From assembly GCA_019090615.1 (NCBI GenBank), contig JAHRVQ010000049.1, forward strand, positions 62,001 to 126,000: DNA of 64,000 bases, given 5' to 3'. This document shows, piece by piece, positions 27,911 to 36,554 of the stretch. The notes under the pieces are model-generated. The model made no database searches, was not told the DNA's origin, and saw only the letters and a list, made by a program, of their open reading frames with translations. The DNA is from Pseudomonadales bacterium (GTDB lineage Bacteria; Pseudomonadota; Gammaproteobacteria; Pseudomonadales; Azotimanducaceae). Within the stretch, counting starts at the first letter, position 1, and every line of letters starts with the position of its first letter. The position numbers were made by a program, and so were the translations under genes.

Positions 27911-28678
27911 TTATTTTGCGGTCATACCACCATCCGCTGAGTAAACACCGCCAGTCAGGAAACTGGCCTCATCTGAGGCAAGAAATAACATGATATTGGC
28001 AATGTCTTCTGGTTCAGCATAACGGCCAACAGGTATGCCCTGGGCCATCTGGTCATGAATAGCCTCTGCCTGGCCTGGCATTATGCCTTCTTCAATACTC
28101 CGCATCATGCGGGTTTCTACTGGGCTGGGGTTAACTGTATTAACGCGAATATTATTTTTCGAGCCTTCAAGTGCAGCAGAACGCATCATACCGATGACCG
28201 CATGTTTGCTGGTGACATAGGCAGATAACCCAGGGCTGCCCCGCAAACCAGCGACAGATGATGTAATCACAATGCTGCCGCCGCCTCTTTTTTGCATAAC
28301 CGGAAAGGCATGTTTCAAACCTAACCAGACGCCGCGGACATTAACTGCCATGACCTTGTCAAAAACAGCTTCATCGTAGTCTGTGATGGGTGCGAACTGG
28401 CCTTCTATTCCGGCATTGGCGAGCAAAATATCAAATCCACCGTAACGTTCTACGGCGGTATCAACAAAGCTTTTTACCGATGTTGAATCTGACACGTCAG
28501 CGACACAATAGCTGAGTTGATTGCTGCCAATGTCGGTTTGCGCCTGCTTAAGTGCAGCTTCATCCAGATCTACCAGCATTACCTGGCAGCCTTCGGCAAT
28601 AAATTTTTTGGCTGCCGCAATCCCGATGCCGCCAGCGCCGCCAGTAATAATTGCGACTTTTTCTGTGAGTCGACCCAT
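27911..28678 (-). CDS. SDR family oxidoreductase
   Basis: A 255-residue classical SDR: TGGAGGIG (12-19), NAG (88-90), catalytic Ser (140/141 in ITSSVAG), Tyr154 and Lys158 in YVTSKHAVIG, and C-terminal FLTGGVYSADGGMTAK. All catalytic residues are present. Asp37 in VDLDE after the second strand suggests NAD rather than NADP. A probable dehydrogenase of a hydroxy compound, possibly supplying a ketone to the BVMO encoded next in the same direction. The gap of about 330 nt argues against tight co-transcription. Confidence 0.93.
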   Translation of the reverse strand: MGRLTEKVAIITGGAGGIGIAAAKKFIAEGCQVMLVDLDEAALKQAQTDIGSNQLSYCVADVSDSTSVKSFVDTAVERYGGFDILLANAGIEGQFAPITDYDEAVFDKVMAVNVRGVWLGLKHAFPVMQKRGGGSIVITSSVAGLRGSPGLSAYVTSKHAVIGMMRSAALEGSKNNIRVNTVNPSPVETRMMRSIEEGIMPGQAEAIHDQMAQGIPVGRYAEPEDIANIMLFLASDEASFLTGGVYSADGGMTAK

Positions 28679-28876
28679 TTATAGTTCCTCATTTACCCTG
28701 TATGAATATGTTATTGCGGTTTTCAGGATGTTTATTTGGTACCGCTGCGCAAAAATTCTACCTCACAGGCCGAAGATATAGCAAAGGTTGTGATGTTAGT
28801 CGATTCTGGTTGGTCCCTGAAGCGACTGTTTATAAATGATTGGTTCGGCAATGGAGTAAGAAATGCAGAAAGGTTT

Positions 28877-28932
28877 GGGAAGCTCTGATTAGATACCGCA
28901 GTGAGGTAAATGGGTGTTAATCAGAGGTTCCC
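28877..28932. repeat. Inverted-repeat element, copy 1 (CTCTGATTAA family)
   Basis: GGGAAGCTCTGATTA (28877-28891) and TAATCAGAGGTTCCC (28918-28932) are inverted repeats with one mismatch in 15, separated by 26 nt. It starts 9 nt beyond the stop of the leftward crotonase gene. Related arms occur at 32753 and 54769. It may act as a terminator-like hairpin or be a small mobile repeat. Confidence 0.75.
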
Positions 28933-28940
28933 TGGGATTG

Positions 28941-29777
28941 TTATTTATTGGTAAAGTTGGGCCGGCGTTTTTCAGAAAAAGCCAGCGGTCCTTCGACACT
29001 GTCTGCCATACCCTGGAGGTTACGTTCTACAGCCTGACCAAAGCGTTGAGAGTCTCGTGGGTCCATATAAGAACCACGATAGACCATTTCTTTGTTATTG
29101 CTGACTGATCTTGGGCCCATATCCAGCATCCGGTCTGCATAGGCCAGCGCTGTTGGCATCAGCGTTTCGCTGGTAGCAACGGCCTGGGCCCAGCCGATAT
29201 CGTAACATCGTTTGGCATCGTATTTTGTGTCTCCCCACATGGTCAATTCAAGCGCGCAGCCTAATGGCATTTGACGTGTTAAGGGTGCCATCCAGGCTGC
29301 GCCAGGCATATTCCAACGGGTTTCAGCAATACCAACCTTGGCATGATCAGCGATAATGCGGATATCACATTGCATGGCAACCATAAATCCGCCGGCGATA
29401 GCAAAGCCGTTGATTGCAGCGATGGTGGGTTTCCACATGTTCATCGATTCAGATAAATTAACGAATCCCATTCTGCCCATGCCGCGACTGGATTTAGCTT
29501 TACCATCTTTAGCTGCCTGGCGTGAGTCAGATGTTTCGATAAGATCTGCGCCAGCACAAAAGGCTTTTTCGCCTGCGCCGGTGATGATGGCCACCCGTGC
29601 TTCCCGGTCATCACGATAAGCTTCAAAGGCATCCGTCAGAGCGCCAGCCATACCGTCGCCGAGGGAATTCATGCGATGCGGGCGGTTCATGGTGATTACC
29701 CAGATTTTTCCTTCATTGCGTTTTTCAATAAGGACAACATCGCCGTCCTGTTTAAGGTCTCTGCCTGTTTCTGTCAT
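28941..29777 (-). CDS. Enoyl-CoA hydratase/isomerase family protein (crotonase)
   Basis: A 278-residue crotonase-fold protein. It shows TMNRPHRMNSLGDGM, the oxyanion-hole segments GEKAFCAGADL and AINGFAIAGGFMVAMQCD, and VGIAETRWNMPGAAW where the catalytic Glu is expected. It would hydrate, isomerise or hydrolyse an acyl-CoA intermediate. An inverted-repeat element lies immediately after the stop. It is flanked by an SDR and a 2-hydroxyacid dehydrogenase on the same strand. Confidence 0.93.
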   Translation of the reverse strand: MTETGRDLKQDGDVVLIEKRNEGKIWVITMNRPHRMNSLGDGMAGALTDAFEAYRDDREARVAIITGAGEKAFCAGADLIETSDSRQAAKDGKAKSSRGMGRMGFVNLSESMNMWKPTIAAINGFAIAGGFMVAMQCDIRIIADHAKVGIAETRWNMPGAAWMAPLTRQMPLGCALELTMWGDTKYDAKRCYDIGWAQAVATSETLMPTALAYADRMLDMGPRSVSNNKEMVYRGSYMDPRDSQRFGQAVERNLQGMADSVEGPLAFSEKRRPNFTNK

Positions 29778-29860
29778 TATTAATTCCTTTTTAAAGTGAT
29801 TAAATGGATTGCTATTAAGCGGCCTGTTTTAGTTGTTGGTTGATTTCTATGATGTACTAC

Positions 29861-29886
29861 TATGCATGACGAATATGCATGACGAA
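29861..29886 (+). repeat. Perfect 13-bp duplication
   Basis: TATGCATGACGAA occurs twice back to back between the crotonase and 2-hydroxyacid dehydrogenase genes, about 25 nt past the end of the latter. Confidence 0.9.
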
Positions 29887-29910
29887 AGTATTCACCTGAG
29901 CAGAGGTTGC

Positions 29911-30876
29911 CTAGAAGCCCAGTTCCTTGTCGATAACACCGGCCAGCGGTTTGTTATCAATCAGGTTTTGCAGATTAGTGATAAATCGCTCCAGATTTCT
30001 CAAGCCTCGAAACTGGCTAGCACCGGCGGTATGGGGTGTCATAACCACGTTGTCCATTTGCCACAGTGGATGATCCGCTGGCAGTGGCTCCTGAGGTACT
30101 ACATCCAGTGCTGCGCCGCGTATCTGGCCGTTTTGCAGCGCATCGATCAGCGCCTGCTCCTCCATTACTTCACCTCGGGTGACATTTACTAAAAATGCCG
30201 AATCTTTCATTTGGCTGAAGGTTTCGGCATTAAATAAATTTCTGGTTGCTGGTGTAAGGGGGCAACCTACATTAACTACATCCGACGCGGCTAATAATTC
30301 TCCTAGACGATCGTTCGACCAGACTTCGTTTACCAGTTCGTCACCGGGCATTGGCATATGGTCAACTGCTATACATTTCATGCCAAAGGCGCTGGCACGT
30401 TTGGCCATCGCTTTGCCGGTACCGCCGTATCCCACCAGCCCCATGGTCAGGCCTGTTAGTTCTACCTCCTGATGCCGCATTTCTGGTCGGTGGTCCCAGC
30501 TGGCGGTGCCGTAGCGTAGTGACGCGGCCAATTGTCTGGTTAACATCAATAACAAACCCATACCATGATCAGCCAGATGTTCACCTACCAGACCTTTTTC
30601 GCTGGTAAGAATTACATCGCTGGCTTTGAATTCAGGGAACAGGAACATATCAACCCCAGAGGCGATCGCGTGCACCCAGGCAAGGTTTTTTGTCTGCAAA
30701 AATAGATCACGATTAATGATGCCTAGTATGACATCGGCATCGACAATATGCTCGGGGGCTTCACGAAACCGAGTTATGATGACTTCGCCCGTCGGCCCAA
30801 CGATATCTTTAATCCGTTGTAAATGGGTGTCGGGTATTTCCGGTAGTGTTAGACCGGGTATGATAACGATTTTCAT
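29911..30876 (-). CDS. D-2-hydroxyacid dehydrogenase family protein
   Basis: 321 residues from the ATG at 30876 (MKIVIIPGLTLPE), which has an AAGG site about 8 nt upstream; a longer form from 30936 adds a low-complexity lysine-rich stretch and is less likely. It has GLVGYGGTGKAMAKRASAFG (NAD-binding), VNVTRGEVMEE (substrate Arg), PQEPLPADHPLW and the final HTAGAS catalytic His. It would interconvert 2-hydroxy and 2-keto acids. The adjacent 2-keto-4-pentenoate hydratase-like gene suggests both act on the same 2-oxo-acid intermediates. Confidence 0.9.
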   Translation of the reverse strand: MKIVIIPGLTLPEIPDTHLQRIKDIVGPTGEVIITRFREAPEHIVDADVILGIINRDLFLQTKNLAWVHAIASGVDMFLFPEFKASDVILTSEKGLVGEHLADHGMGLLLMLTRQLAASLRYGTASWDHRPEMRHQEVELTGLTMGLVGYGGTGKAMAKRASAFGMKCIAVDHMPMPGDELVNEVWSNDRLGELLAASDVVNVGCPLTPATRNLFNAETFSQMKDSAFLVNVTRGEVMEEQALIDALQNGQIRGAALDVVPQEPLPADHPLWQMDNVVMTPHTAGASQFRGLRNLERFITNLQNLIDNKPLAGVIDKELGF

Positions 30877-30951
30877 AATCTTGACCTTGACTTTATTTTT
30901 GAGAAAAATTTTATGTTTTAAAACCCTGGAGTCCAAACAGGGCTGGGACCT

Positions 30952-31018
30952 GATAAATGCCTATAGCGGATCTTATAAATGCCAATAGCGGTTCTATTAA
31001 ACGCCTATAGTGATTTTT
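30952..31018 (+). repeat. 22-23-bp tandem repeat, 3 copies
   Basis: Three adjacent units (30952-30974, 30974-30995, 30996-31018) share TAAATGCCTATAGCGG-like cores. They resemble the 27.6-27.9 kb repeat in the TATAAA and AGCGGTTCT parts. They lie upstream of the 2-hydroxyacid dehydrogenase start. Confidence 0.75.
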
Positions 31019-31031
31019 AACATTGCGCTAG

Positions 31032-31045
31032 CAAACAATTGTTTG
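31032..31045. promoter_or_regulatory. Perfect 14-bp palindrome CAAACAATTGTTTG
   Basis: It lies 4 nt past the hydratase stop and about 155 nt upstream of the 2-hydroxyacid dehydrogenase start. TTAACAT and ATGTTAA flank it as a second, outer inverted repeat. A near copy is at 25575. It may be an operator or part of a weak terminator. Confidence 0.45.
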
Positions 31046-31048
31046 ATG

Positions 31049-31819
31049 TTAAGTGATTTTTAAACTGACCTGTCCGATGTCGCCGAAATCACCGAGCCAG
31101 TCGCCTGTGCCGATCACTTTTTGCCGAGTAAATGAACCGGTAATTACATACATGCCTTTTTCCAGACGTTTGCCGAAGCGATGCAGACGATTGGCCAATG
31201 CAGCGATAGAATCAAAATGATTGTCGATATGGCCTTCGGCATTGACTGTTTGACGTAGTGTCTGGTCACAGCTTAACTGTACTGTTAATTTGTCATAGTC
31301 CTGATTTTTGTTTTGAAATTCGCCGGCGACAATGCCCCATTGTGAAAGGTTGTCGGCAATGCGCGCACCCTGACTAATTGCTCCTCTAAATCGCATTTGA
31401 TTGATTTCAAAACCAGGCGCTACGCCATCGATAGCCGCGAAGGCATCGGCACGGCTGATGTTGTCTCCTGCCAGGGTTGATCCAAGTCTAAAAACCAGTT
31501 CGTTTTCAACCCCGATACCAACAACGGAAGAATATTCAAGGTTGGCAGCAGAAGCGAGAATTCTGTCCTGCAGGATGAATCCAAAAGGTCGCACGCCCTG
31601 GCCGAACATATTCCTTGCCTGGCCCGATGTCAGGCCTACTTTATAACCGCCGAGGGCCGCACCCTGTTGTTGCCATTTATCCAGCACTGCTATCTGAATG
31701 TGTTGGCCATCGTCAGCCGTCAATTCTTCTGTATCGCTATCGCTGGTATCGAGTTGGCCGGTCTGCAGACCTTGCCAAAACGGTTCAACATTTGTTTCTA
31801 TTTGGGTATTAACTGTCAT
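31049..31819 (-). CDS. 2-keto-4-pentenoate hydratase-like protein (MhpD/FAH superfamily)
   Basis: A 256-residue protein with GGYKVGLTSGQARNMFGQ, the hallmark of the MhpD/2-keto-4-pentenoate hydratase group in the fumarylacetoacetate hydrolase superfamily, followed by VGIGVENELVFRLG (metal-binding acidic residues) and GVAPGFEINQMRF. It would hydrate a 2-hydroxy-2,4-dienoate to a 4-hydroxy-2-oxoacid. This step normally follows meta-cleavage of an aromatic ring, but no extradiol dioxygenase or aldolase is present in the window. It is co-directional with the 2-hydroxyacid dehydrogenase and SDR genes. Confidence 0.85.
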   Translation of the reverse strand: MTVNTQIETNVEPFWQGLQTGQLDTSDSDTEELTADDGQHIQIAVLDKWQQQGAALGGYKVGLTSGQARNMFGQGVRPFGFILQDRILASAANLEYSSVVGIGVENELVFRLGSTLAGDNISRADAFAAIDGVAPGFEINQMRFRGAISQGARIADNLSQWGIVAGEFQNKNQDYDKLTVQLSCDQTLRQTVNAEGHIDNHFDSIAALANRLHRFGKRLEKGMYVITGSFTRQKVIGTGDWLGDFGDIGQVSLKIT

Positions 31820-31950
31820 AAATCCTCAGCGTGTATATTACAGGTATGTTTTTACTGGGTTAGCGTTTTATCGGCCTGTCGATTAACCAGTATATCGATT
31901 ACCTATACTGGTTTTTGTTTGACATGGCTGGAGAGTCTTACTCTGTGGTG

Positions 31951-32709
31951 CTAGTGCATATGTGTGCCGCCACTGACGCTAAGGGTATCCCCTGTGACAA
32001 AACTTGATTCGTCAGAAGCAAGAAAAGCCACCGCATTGGCAATTTCTTCGGGGCGTCCCATTCTTCTGATTGGGCCGTTAGTGAATACTGCTGGATCGTC
32101 TCGGTTGGCCATGTTCTGCATAACCGATCTCGCCAGGGGGGTATCGATTGGTCCAGGGGCAATAGCGTTAACTCGAATATTATGTCGTCCAACCTCTCCT
32201 GCAAGCGAGCGGGTTAATGCCATAACACCGGCTTTGGCCGCTGAGTAGGCGGTGCCGCCAGGATAAGAAATATAGCCGGCGGCCGACGCAATATTAACAA
32301 TGGCACCGCCGCCGGCTTTGATGATCTCCGGTAAAACGGCACGACAACAATAAAAAGTTCCTTTTAGGTTGACGTCAAGTTGAAGATCCCATTGTTCGTC
32401 GGTTAAATCTACCAGATCACAAACTATGTCCGTGCCAGCATTGTTAATCAATAGATCGATAGTGCCAAAAGTTTCAATGGCCGAGGCAACCATAGTCTCG
32501 ACCTGTTGTCGATTGCGTACGTCAACGGTTACCCCTATGGCCTTGCGACCGAGTTTCTGTATTTCATTAATTGTGTCTGCAATACGATCAGGTTCTAATT
32601 CTGCCACCACGATATTTGCTCCGGCCTGGGCTAACCGAATGGCAATGGCCTTACCGATGCCCTGACCTGCGCCTGTAACAATGGCTATTTTGGAAGTAAG
32701 ATCTGCCAT
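31951..32709 (-). CDS. SDR family oxidoreductase
   Basis: A 252-residue classical SDR: TGAGQGIG (12-19), NNAG (89-92), Ser142, Tyr155 and Lys159 in AYSAAKAGVMALTRSLAGEVG, ending in TGDTLSVSGG. All catalytic residues are intact. It resembles 3-oxoacyl-ACP reductase/3-hydroxyacyl-CoA dehydrogenase-type SDRs and could oxidise a hydroxyacyl-CoA or a cyclic alcohol. It is the first gene of the leftward run 32.7 to 24 kb, with a long non-coding region before it. Confidence 0.93.
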   Translation of the reverse strand: MADLTSKIAIVTGAGQGIGKAIAIRLAQAGANIVVAELEPDRIADTINEIQKLGRKAIGVTVDVRNRQQVETMVASAIETFGTIDLLINNAGTDIVCDLVDLTDEQWDLQLDVNLKGTFYCCRAVLPEIIKAGGGAIVNIASAAGYISYPGGTAYSAAKAGVMALTRSLAGEVGRHNIRVNAIAPGPIDTPLARSVMQNMANRDDPAVFTNGPIRRMGRPEEIANAVAFLASDESSFVTGDTLSVSGGTHMH

Positions 32710-32752
32710 GTGAAAAGCTCCTTATGGGTTATTTATTTGTTAGCTAACGAAT

Positions 32753-32885
32753 CTCTGATTAAGGCCCAACTACCCCAATGCGGGGTTTTATTACGGTCTG
32801 AAACATCAAAAATTTATAACCTGGCCTCGATTTACCTGATTTTAATTAGTCTGGCCCTGACGAAAAAAATGCTACTTAATCAGAG
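32753..32885. repeat. Inverted-repeat element, copy 2 (CTCTGATTAA family)
   Basis: CTCTGATTAAG (32753-32763) and CTTAATCAGAG (32875-32885) are perfect 11-bp inverted repeats 111 nt apart. The interior differs from the short copies at 28877 and 54769, so this may be an insertion-expanded or unrelated-interior copy. Confidence 0.6.
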
Positions 32886-33016
32886 TTGCCCCAGGCCATT
32901 AACTCATGCGCCTTAAATATATGCACCTTAAGCTGTTAAAACACCATACCACAATTTGTTTTGCAATCTTATCTGGTGCCCAGGTTGATTATTCAGCGCT
33001 TGTGAAGTCTGAACTA

Positions 33017-33058
33017 TTCATTACGATAAACTCATTGCGATAAATTCATTGCGATAAT
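33017..33058 (+). repeat. 14-bp tandem repeat, 3 copies
   Basis: TTCATTACGATAAA, CTCATTGCGATAAA and TTCATTGCGATAAT are consecutive in the long non-coding region. Confidence 0.88.
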
Positions 33059-33289
33059 TTGGCCTTCGAATGCTGAAACAGAAGAGGCAGTACTTCAGTT
33101 GAGGCGCATGGATAAAAAGGGCGCTAAAAGCTGAATTGCAAATTGGGTTAAAAACATCGGCCAAAATCCGGTCTGAATAAAAAATAGGCGGATAAGATTA
33201 AAAGAATGGCAAATAGTGTTGCTGAAGTTTTGTTTATTCGGTATTTTTATGTTTAGACCTGAAGCTTAAGATGTCAGCTTCAATAATTG

Positions 33290-33319
33290 TTTCGGTATCA
33301 AAGTATCTATTTCGGTATC
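33290..33319 (+). repeat. TTTCGGTATC direct repeat, 20-bp period
   Basis: TTTCGGTATC occurs at 33290-33299 and 33310-33319, about 150 nt before the amidohydrolase start. Confidence 0.6.
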
Positions 33320-33471
33320 GATGTAATAGTTATTCTGGTGTCAATATGAAGGCAATGTCAGGCTGTAGTCAATGTTAATCTGTAAGCAATAAAAGAAGTC
33401 TGAGGTCAGTTATACGCAATAAGTCAAAACGCACTTTTTAGCATTCAATCACATTGAGATAAGGAGTTCTT

Positions 33472-35208
33472 ATGTCGGAATATGATCTACACATTCGCAA
33501 TGGCACGGTGGTGGACGGTACCCGAGTACCCAGGTATAAGGCTGATATTTGGATTAAGGCGGGTAAAATTGTTCAGATTGGTGGGCGGGTTAAAGGCAAG
33601 GCCAGGCAAGAGATTGATGCAACAGGGCATATTGTTGCTCCTGGTTTTATTGATTTACATACGCATTATGATGCGCAAATTCGTTGGGATCCCTGGTGTA
33701 CGATTTCGGGTTGGCATGGTGTAACGTCAGTTGTGCTAGGTAATTGCGGGTTTGGATTTGCGCCGGTGAAACCGGAATTTCGTGATCGCTCAATGTTGAC
33801 TATGACGCGCACCGAGGCGATCCCTTACGCATCCATGCAACAGGGTATGGAATGGGACTGGGAAACTATACCAGAATACCTGGATTCTCTTGAACGCGCG
33901 CCGAAAGGGGTAAATTGCTTGCAGTATATGCCAACAGCTTCATTGATGACCTATGTGATGGGTTTGGAAGCGGCAAAATCGCGGCCAGCCAGTGAGGCTG
34001 AAAAGTCTGAAATGAAGCGTTTATTACATGAAGGTATGGATGCGGGTTTATGTGGCTTTTCTATTCAGCGATTAGGTAAAAATTCGACCCAGGCAGATTT
34101 TGATGGTACTCCGATGGTCACTGATACTATGGTTGATGATGATATTTTTTGTCTGGCTGAAGTTTTGGCAGAAAGAGATGAAGGTTTTATCCAGATCACC
34201 CAGGCAACCGGTAATAACCGCAAGGATCTGGAGTTTCAGGCGCAGTTAGCCAGGGTTGCGCAGCGGCCAATTTTGCATAATGCGGTGGTTGTCAGTCCTA
34301 AAAATGCTGGCATTCATGAGCGCCGTTTGGCCTGGCTGGAAAAATGTCGACAGGAAGGTTTGCAGATGTATGGTCAGGGCGGGACTTTGCGTGGTGGTTT
34401 TGCCTTTACCCTTGAAGACTGGAATCTTTATGATGCCAGTCGAGCATGGCGTAAAGCCACGACTGGTACCCATGCAGAGAAATTGCAAAAGTTAGCTGAT
34501 CCAGATATCCGCGAGGCGATGCGACAGGAGTCAATGGGCGCGATTGCGGACAAGATGCGGATGGTTCAGGCGGGAGTTGGCGGGCCAATGGATAAGTTGG
34601 TCATTCAGGATGTTAAAGGCTATACCGAACTAGAAAAGTATGTCGGTAAATCTGTTGCCCAGATCGCAATCGAAGAGGATAAACATGTGGTTGATGCGAT
34701 GTTGGATATCGCGGTAGCAAGTAACCTGGAAGTTGAATTTCTTGGTCCTGACCGAGGTCAGAATGCGGACCATATGGCTGCCATGATCAATGATTCGCCG
34801 TATACATTTCCTGGCGTGTCCGATGGCGGTGCGCATACCAAGTTCTTCACCGGTGGTTCATTTACCACCGATTTTTTAATGTGGCTGACCCGTGATGAAC
34901 CAAAAATCACCCTCGAAGAAGCCCATTATCGTTTAAGTGCATTGCCAGCGCATGCCGCTGGATTTCGCGATCGCGGTACTCTGCGGGTTGGTGCGCCGGC
35001 GGATGTGGTAGTTTACGATCTGGATAAACTGGATGTATCTCCTCGTTGGACGGGTGAAATTGCGCACGATTTTCCAGCTGGCGAATGGCGCAGGATTCAA
35101 AAAGCTATCGGTTATCGATCAATTGTTGTTAATGGCGAAATCACCTTTATGGATGGCGAATGTACGGGTGCCACGCCCGGCAAGTTATTGCGCCATGGGT
35201 ATGCCTGA
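33472..35208 (+). CDS. N-acyl-D-amino-acid deacylase-like amidohydrolase
   Basis: A 578-residue amidohydrolase-superfamily protein. It has GFIDLHTHYDAQIRWDPW with metal ligands His63 and His65, and VVLGNCGFG with Cys92, the position of the metal-bridging cysteine in D-aminoacylases. Later segments are ILHNAVVV, GVSDGGAHTKFF and FRDRGTLRVGAPADVVVYD. Length (about 570) fits the longer 'D-aminoacylase' branch common in catabolic clusters, where true substrates are mostly unknown. An AAGGAG site precedes the ATG. A hairpin follows the gene. Confidence 0.88.
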   Translation: MSEYDLHIRNGTVVDGTRVPRYKADIWIKAGKIVQIGGRVKGKARQEIDATGHIVAPGFIDLHTHYDAQIRWDPWCTISGWHGVTSVVLGNCGFGFAPVKPEFRDRSMLTMTRTEAIPYASMQQGMEWDWETIPEYLDSLERAPKGVNCLQYMPTASLMTYVMGLEAAKSRPASEAEKSEMKRLLHEGMDAGLCGFSIQRLGKNSTQADFDGTPMVTDTMVDDDIFCLAEVLAERDEGFIQITQATGNNRKDLEFQAQLARVAQRPILHNAVVVSPKNAGIHERRLAWLEKCRQEGLQMYGQGGTLRGGFAFTLEDWNLYDASRAWRKATTGTHAEKLQKLADPDIREAMRQESMGAIADKMRMVQAGVGGPMDKLVIQDVKGYTELEKYVGKSVAQIAIEEDKHVVDAMLDIAVASNLEVEFLGPDRGQNADHMAAMINDSPYTFPGVSDGGAHTKFFTGGSFTTDFLMWLTRDEPKITLEEAHYRLSALPAHAAGFRDRGTLRVGAPADVVVYDLDKLDVSPRWTGEIAHDFPAGEWRRIQKAIGYRSIVVNGEITFMDGECTGATPGKLLRHGYA

Positions 35209-35266
35209 TTTATCCATTCTTAGGACTGGTATTGGGATTGGGTGAGATTGCCTGGTATTAGAATTT

Positions 35267-35292
35267 AACCAACCAGTTTTTGCCGGTTGGTT
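35267..35292 (+). terminator. Stem-loop after the D-aminoacylase-like gene
   Basis: AACCAACC (35267-35274) pairs with GGTTGGTT (35285-35292) around a short T-rich loop, with TTTAAA flanks. It separates the amidohydrolase from the CaiB gene at 35331, suggesting separate transcripts or attenuated read-through. Confidence 0.6.
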
Positions 35293-35330
35293 TAAAGCCA
35301 CCATCAAATTGGGCAGATTGGGAGATTGTT

Positions 35331-36533
35331 ATGGGATATGCAAAGCCCTACGCGGGTATTCGGGTGCTGGATATGAGCCAGGCAATCGCCGGTCCTTATT
35401 GCGGTTCATTGTTAGCTCGCTTCGGTGCAGATGTTATTAAAATTGAGCCGGAACGAGGTGATTGGGGTAGAAGTGTTGGTAAGTCCTATGCAGGTGGACA
35501 TACGGTAGGTACCGTGGTTGCCAATTTGGGTAAGCGCAGTCTTTGTTTAGATCTCAAAAAGCCGGAAGGTGCTGCGGTGTTGGCGCAGCTGCTTGAAACA
35601 GCTGATATATTTATCGAGAGCTTTCGTCCGGGTGTCACCGAGCGGCTCGGATTTGGTTATGCAGCGGTTCGCGCAATGAATAAAAAAGTTATCTATCTTT
35701 CCGTATCTGGCTTCGGACAACAGGGTATCTACTCGGAACGGCCAGGTACTGACGGCGTAATGCAGGCTTTTTCAGGTTTTATGATGTCTAATAAGGGCCT
35801 GGATGGGTTGCCTCATAAGGCCAGTTTAATTCTTATGGACCTGTCAGCTGCGCTGTATAACCTGGCGGCAGTACAGGCAGCACTGTGGGCCAGACAAACA
35901 GAGCAAGTTGGCCGGTATATCGATAATAGTCTGCTTGAGACAGCCGCAGCATTACAAAATATGAATTTGGCGTCCTATGTGACCCAGGGCGAACAACGGC
36001 AAGTATTGGCTTATCCAGCTGGAACCTATCAAACCAACGATGGATATGTTGTCGCAACGGTACTTTTTGATCGTGAATATAAACCGTTTATGCAGATGCT
36101 GGGTCTAGATGAGCTGGCAGCGATGGCGGGCATGGAAACTACGCTACAACGATTTGAACATCGTAAATTGATCGACCAGCCTATTGCAGCGGCAGTTGCT
36201 AAAATGAGCTGTGATGAATTTTGTAGCCAATTGCGTGAACTTCGGATGTTGCATGAACAGATAAACAGTTATGCAGATTTTATGGCCCATGAACATACGC
36301 AGCAAACTGGCGCATTGTTCTGGTATGAGTATCCGGGCATCGGCAAAATTCCCTTAGCCAATGTGCCAGGTACTGAGCGATTGGGCACAGACCTTGCTAT
36401 GTTGCATTCTCCAGAGTTGGGTGAACATACTCAGATGATCCTTGCTGAGGCAGGTTATACGGCCAACGACATCGCAGCCCTCGAAGATATTGGGGCGATA
36501 AATTGTCGTTTGGCGAAGCAGGCAGAGTTATAA
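35331..36533 (+). CDS. CaiB/BaiF (class III) CoA-transferase
   Basis: 400 residues from the ATG at 35331, preceded by GGGAG at 7 nt; an earlier in-frame ATG at 35280 lies inside the hairpin region. Motifs are GIRVLDMSQAIAGPYCGS, RFGADVIKIEPERGD, NLGKRSLCLDLK and ERPGTDGVMQAFSG, whose Asp is the catalytic acyl-anhydride residue of the family. It transfers CoA between an acyl-CoA and a carboxylic acid. A close paralogue of the same length is at 51795-52997; both carry the same YQTNDGYVVATVLFDREYKP-like segment. Confidence 0.93.
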   Translation: MGYAKPYAGIRVLDMSQAIAGPYCGSLLARFGADVIKIEPERGDWGRSVGKSYAGGHTVGTVVANLGKRSLCLDLKKPEGAAVLAQLLETADIFIESFRPGVTERLGFGYAAVRAMNKKVIYLSVSGFGQQGIYSERPGTDGVMQAFSGFMMSNKGLDGLPHKASLILMDLSAALYNLAAVQAALWARQTEQVGRYIDNSLLETAAALQNMNLASYVTQGEQRQVLAYPAGTYQTNDGYVVATVLFDREYKPFMQMLGLDELAAMAGMETTLQRFEHRKLIDQPIAAAVAKMSCDEFCSQLRELRMLHEQINSYADFMAHEHTQQTGALFWYEYPGIGKIPLANVPGTERLGTDLAMLHSPELGEHTQMILAEAGYTANDIAALEDIGAINCRLAKQAEL

Positions 36534-36554
36534 CCTAAGGTTTCGACGTTAAGT

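Larger units (their letters stand above)
32710..33471. other. 762-nt non-coding region between divergent genes
   Basis: The longest gene-free stretch, between the SDR at 31951 and the amidohydrolase at 33472. It holds an inverted repeat (32753-32885), a CCCC/GGGG hairpin followed by TTTTATT near 32773-32793, a 14-bp tandem repeat (33017-33058) and a 20-bp-spaced duplication (33290-33319). Short open frames here have no support. It should contain promoters for both flanking genes, and a small RNA could be present. Confidence 0.55.

Noticed and set aside
32710-32916. Small open frame in the 762-nt non-coding region
   Set aside because: No ribosome-binding site or family features; it overlaps the inverted-repeat element.
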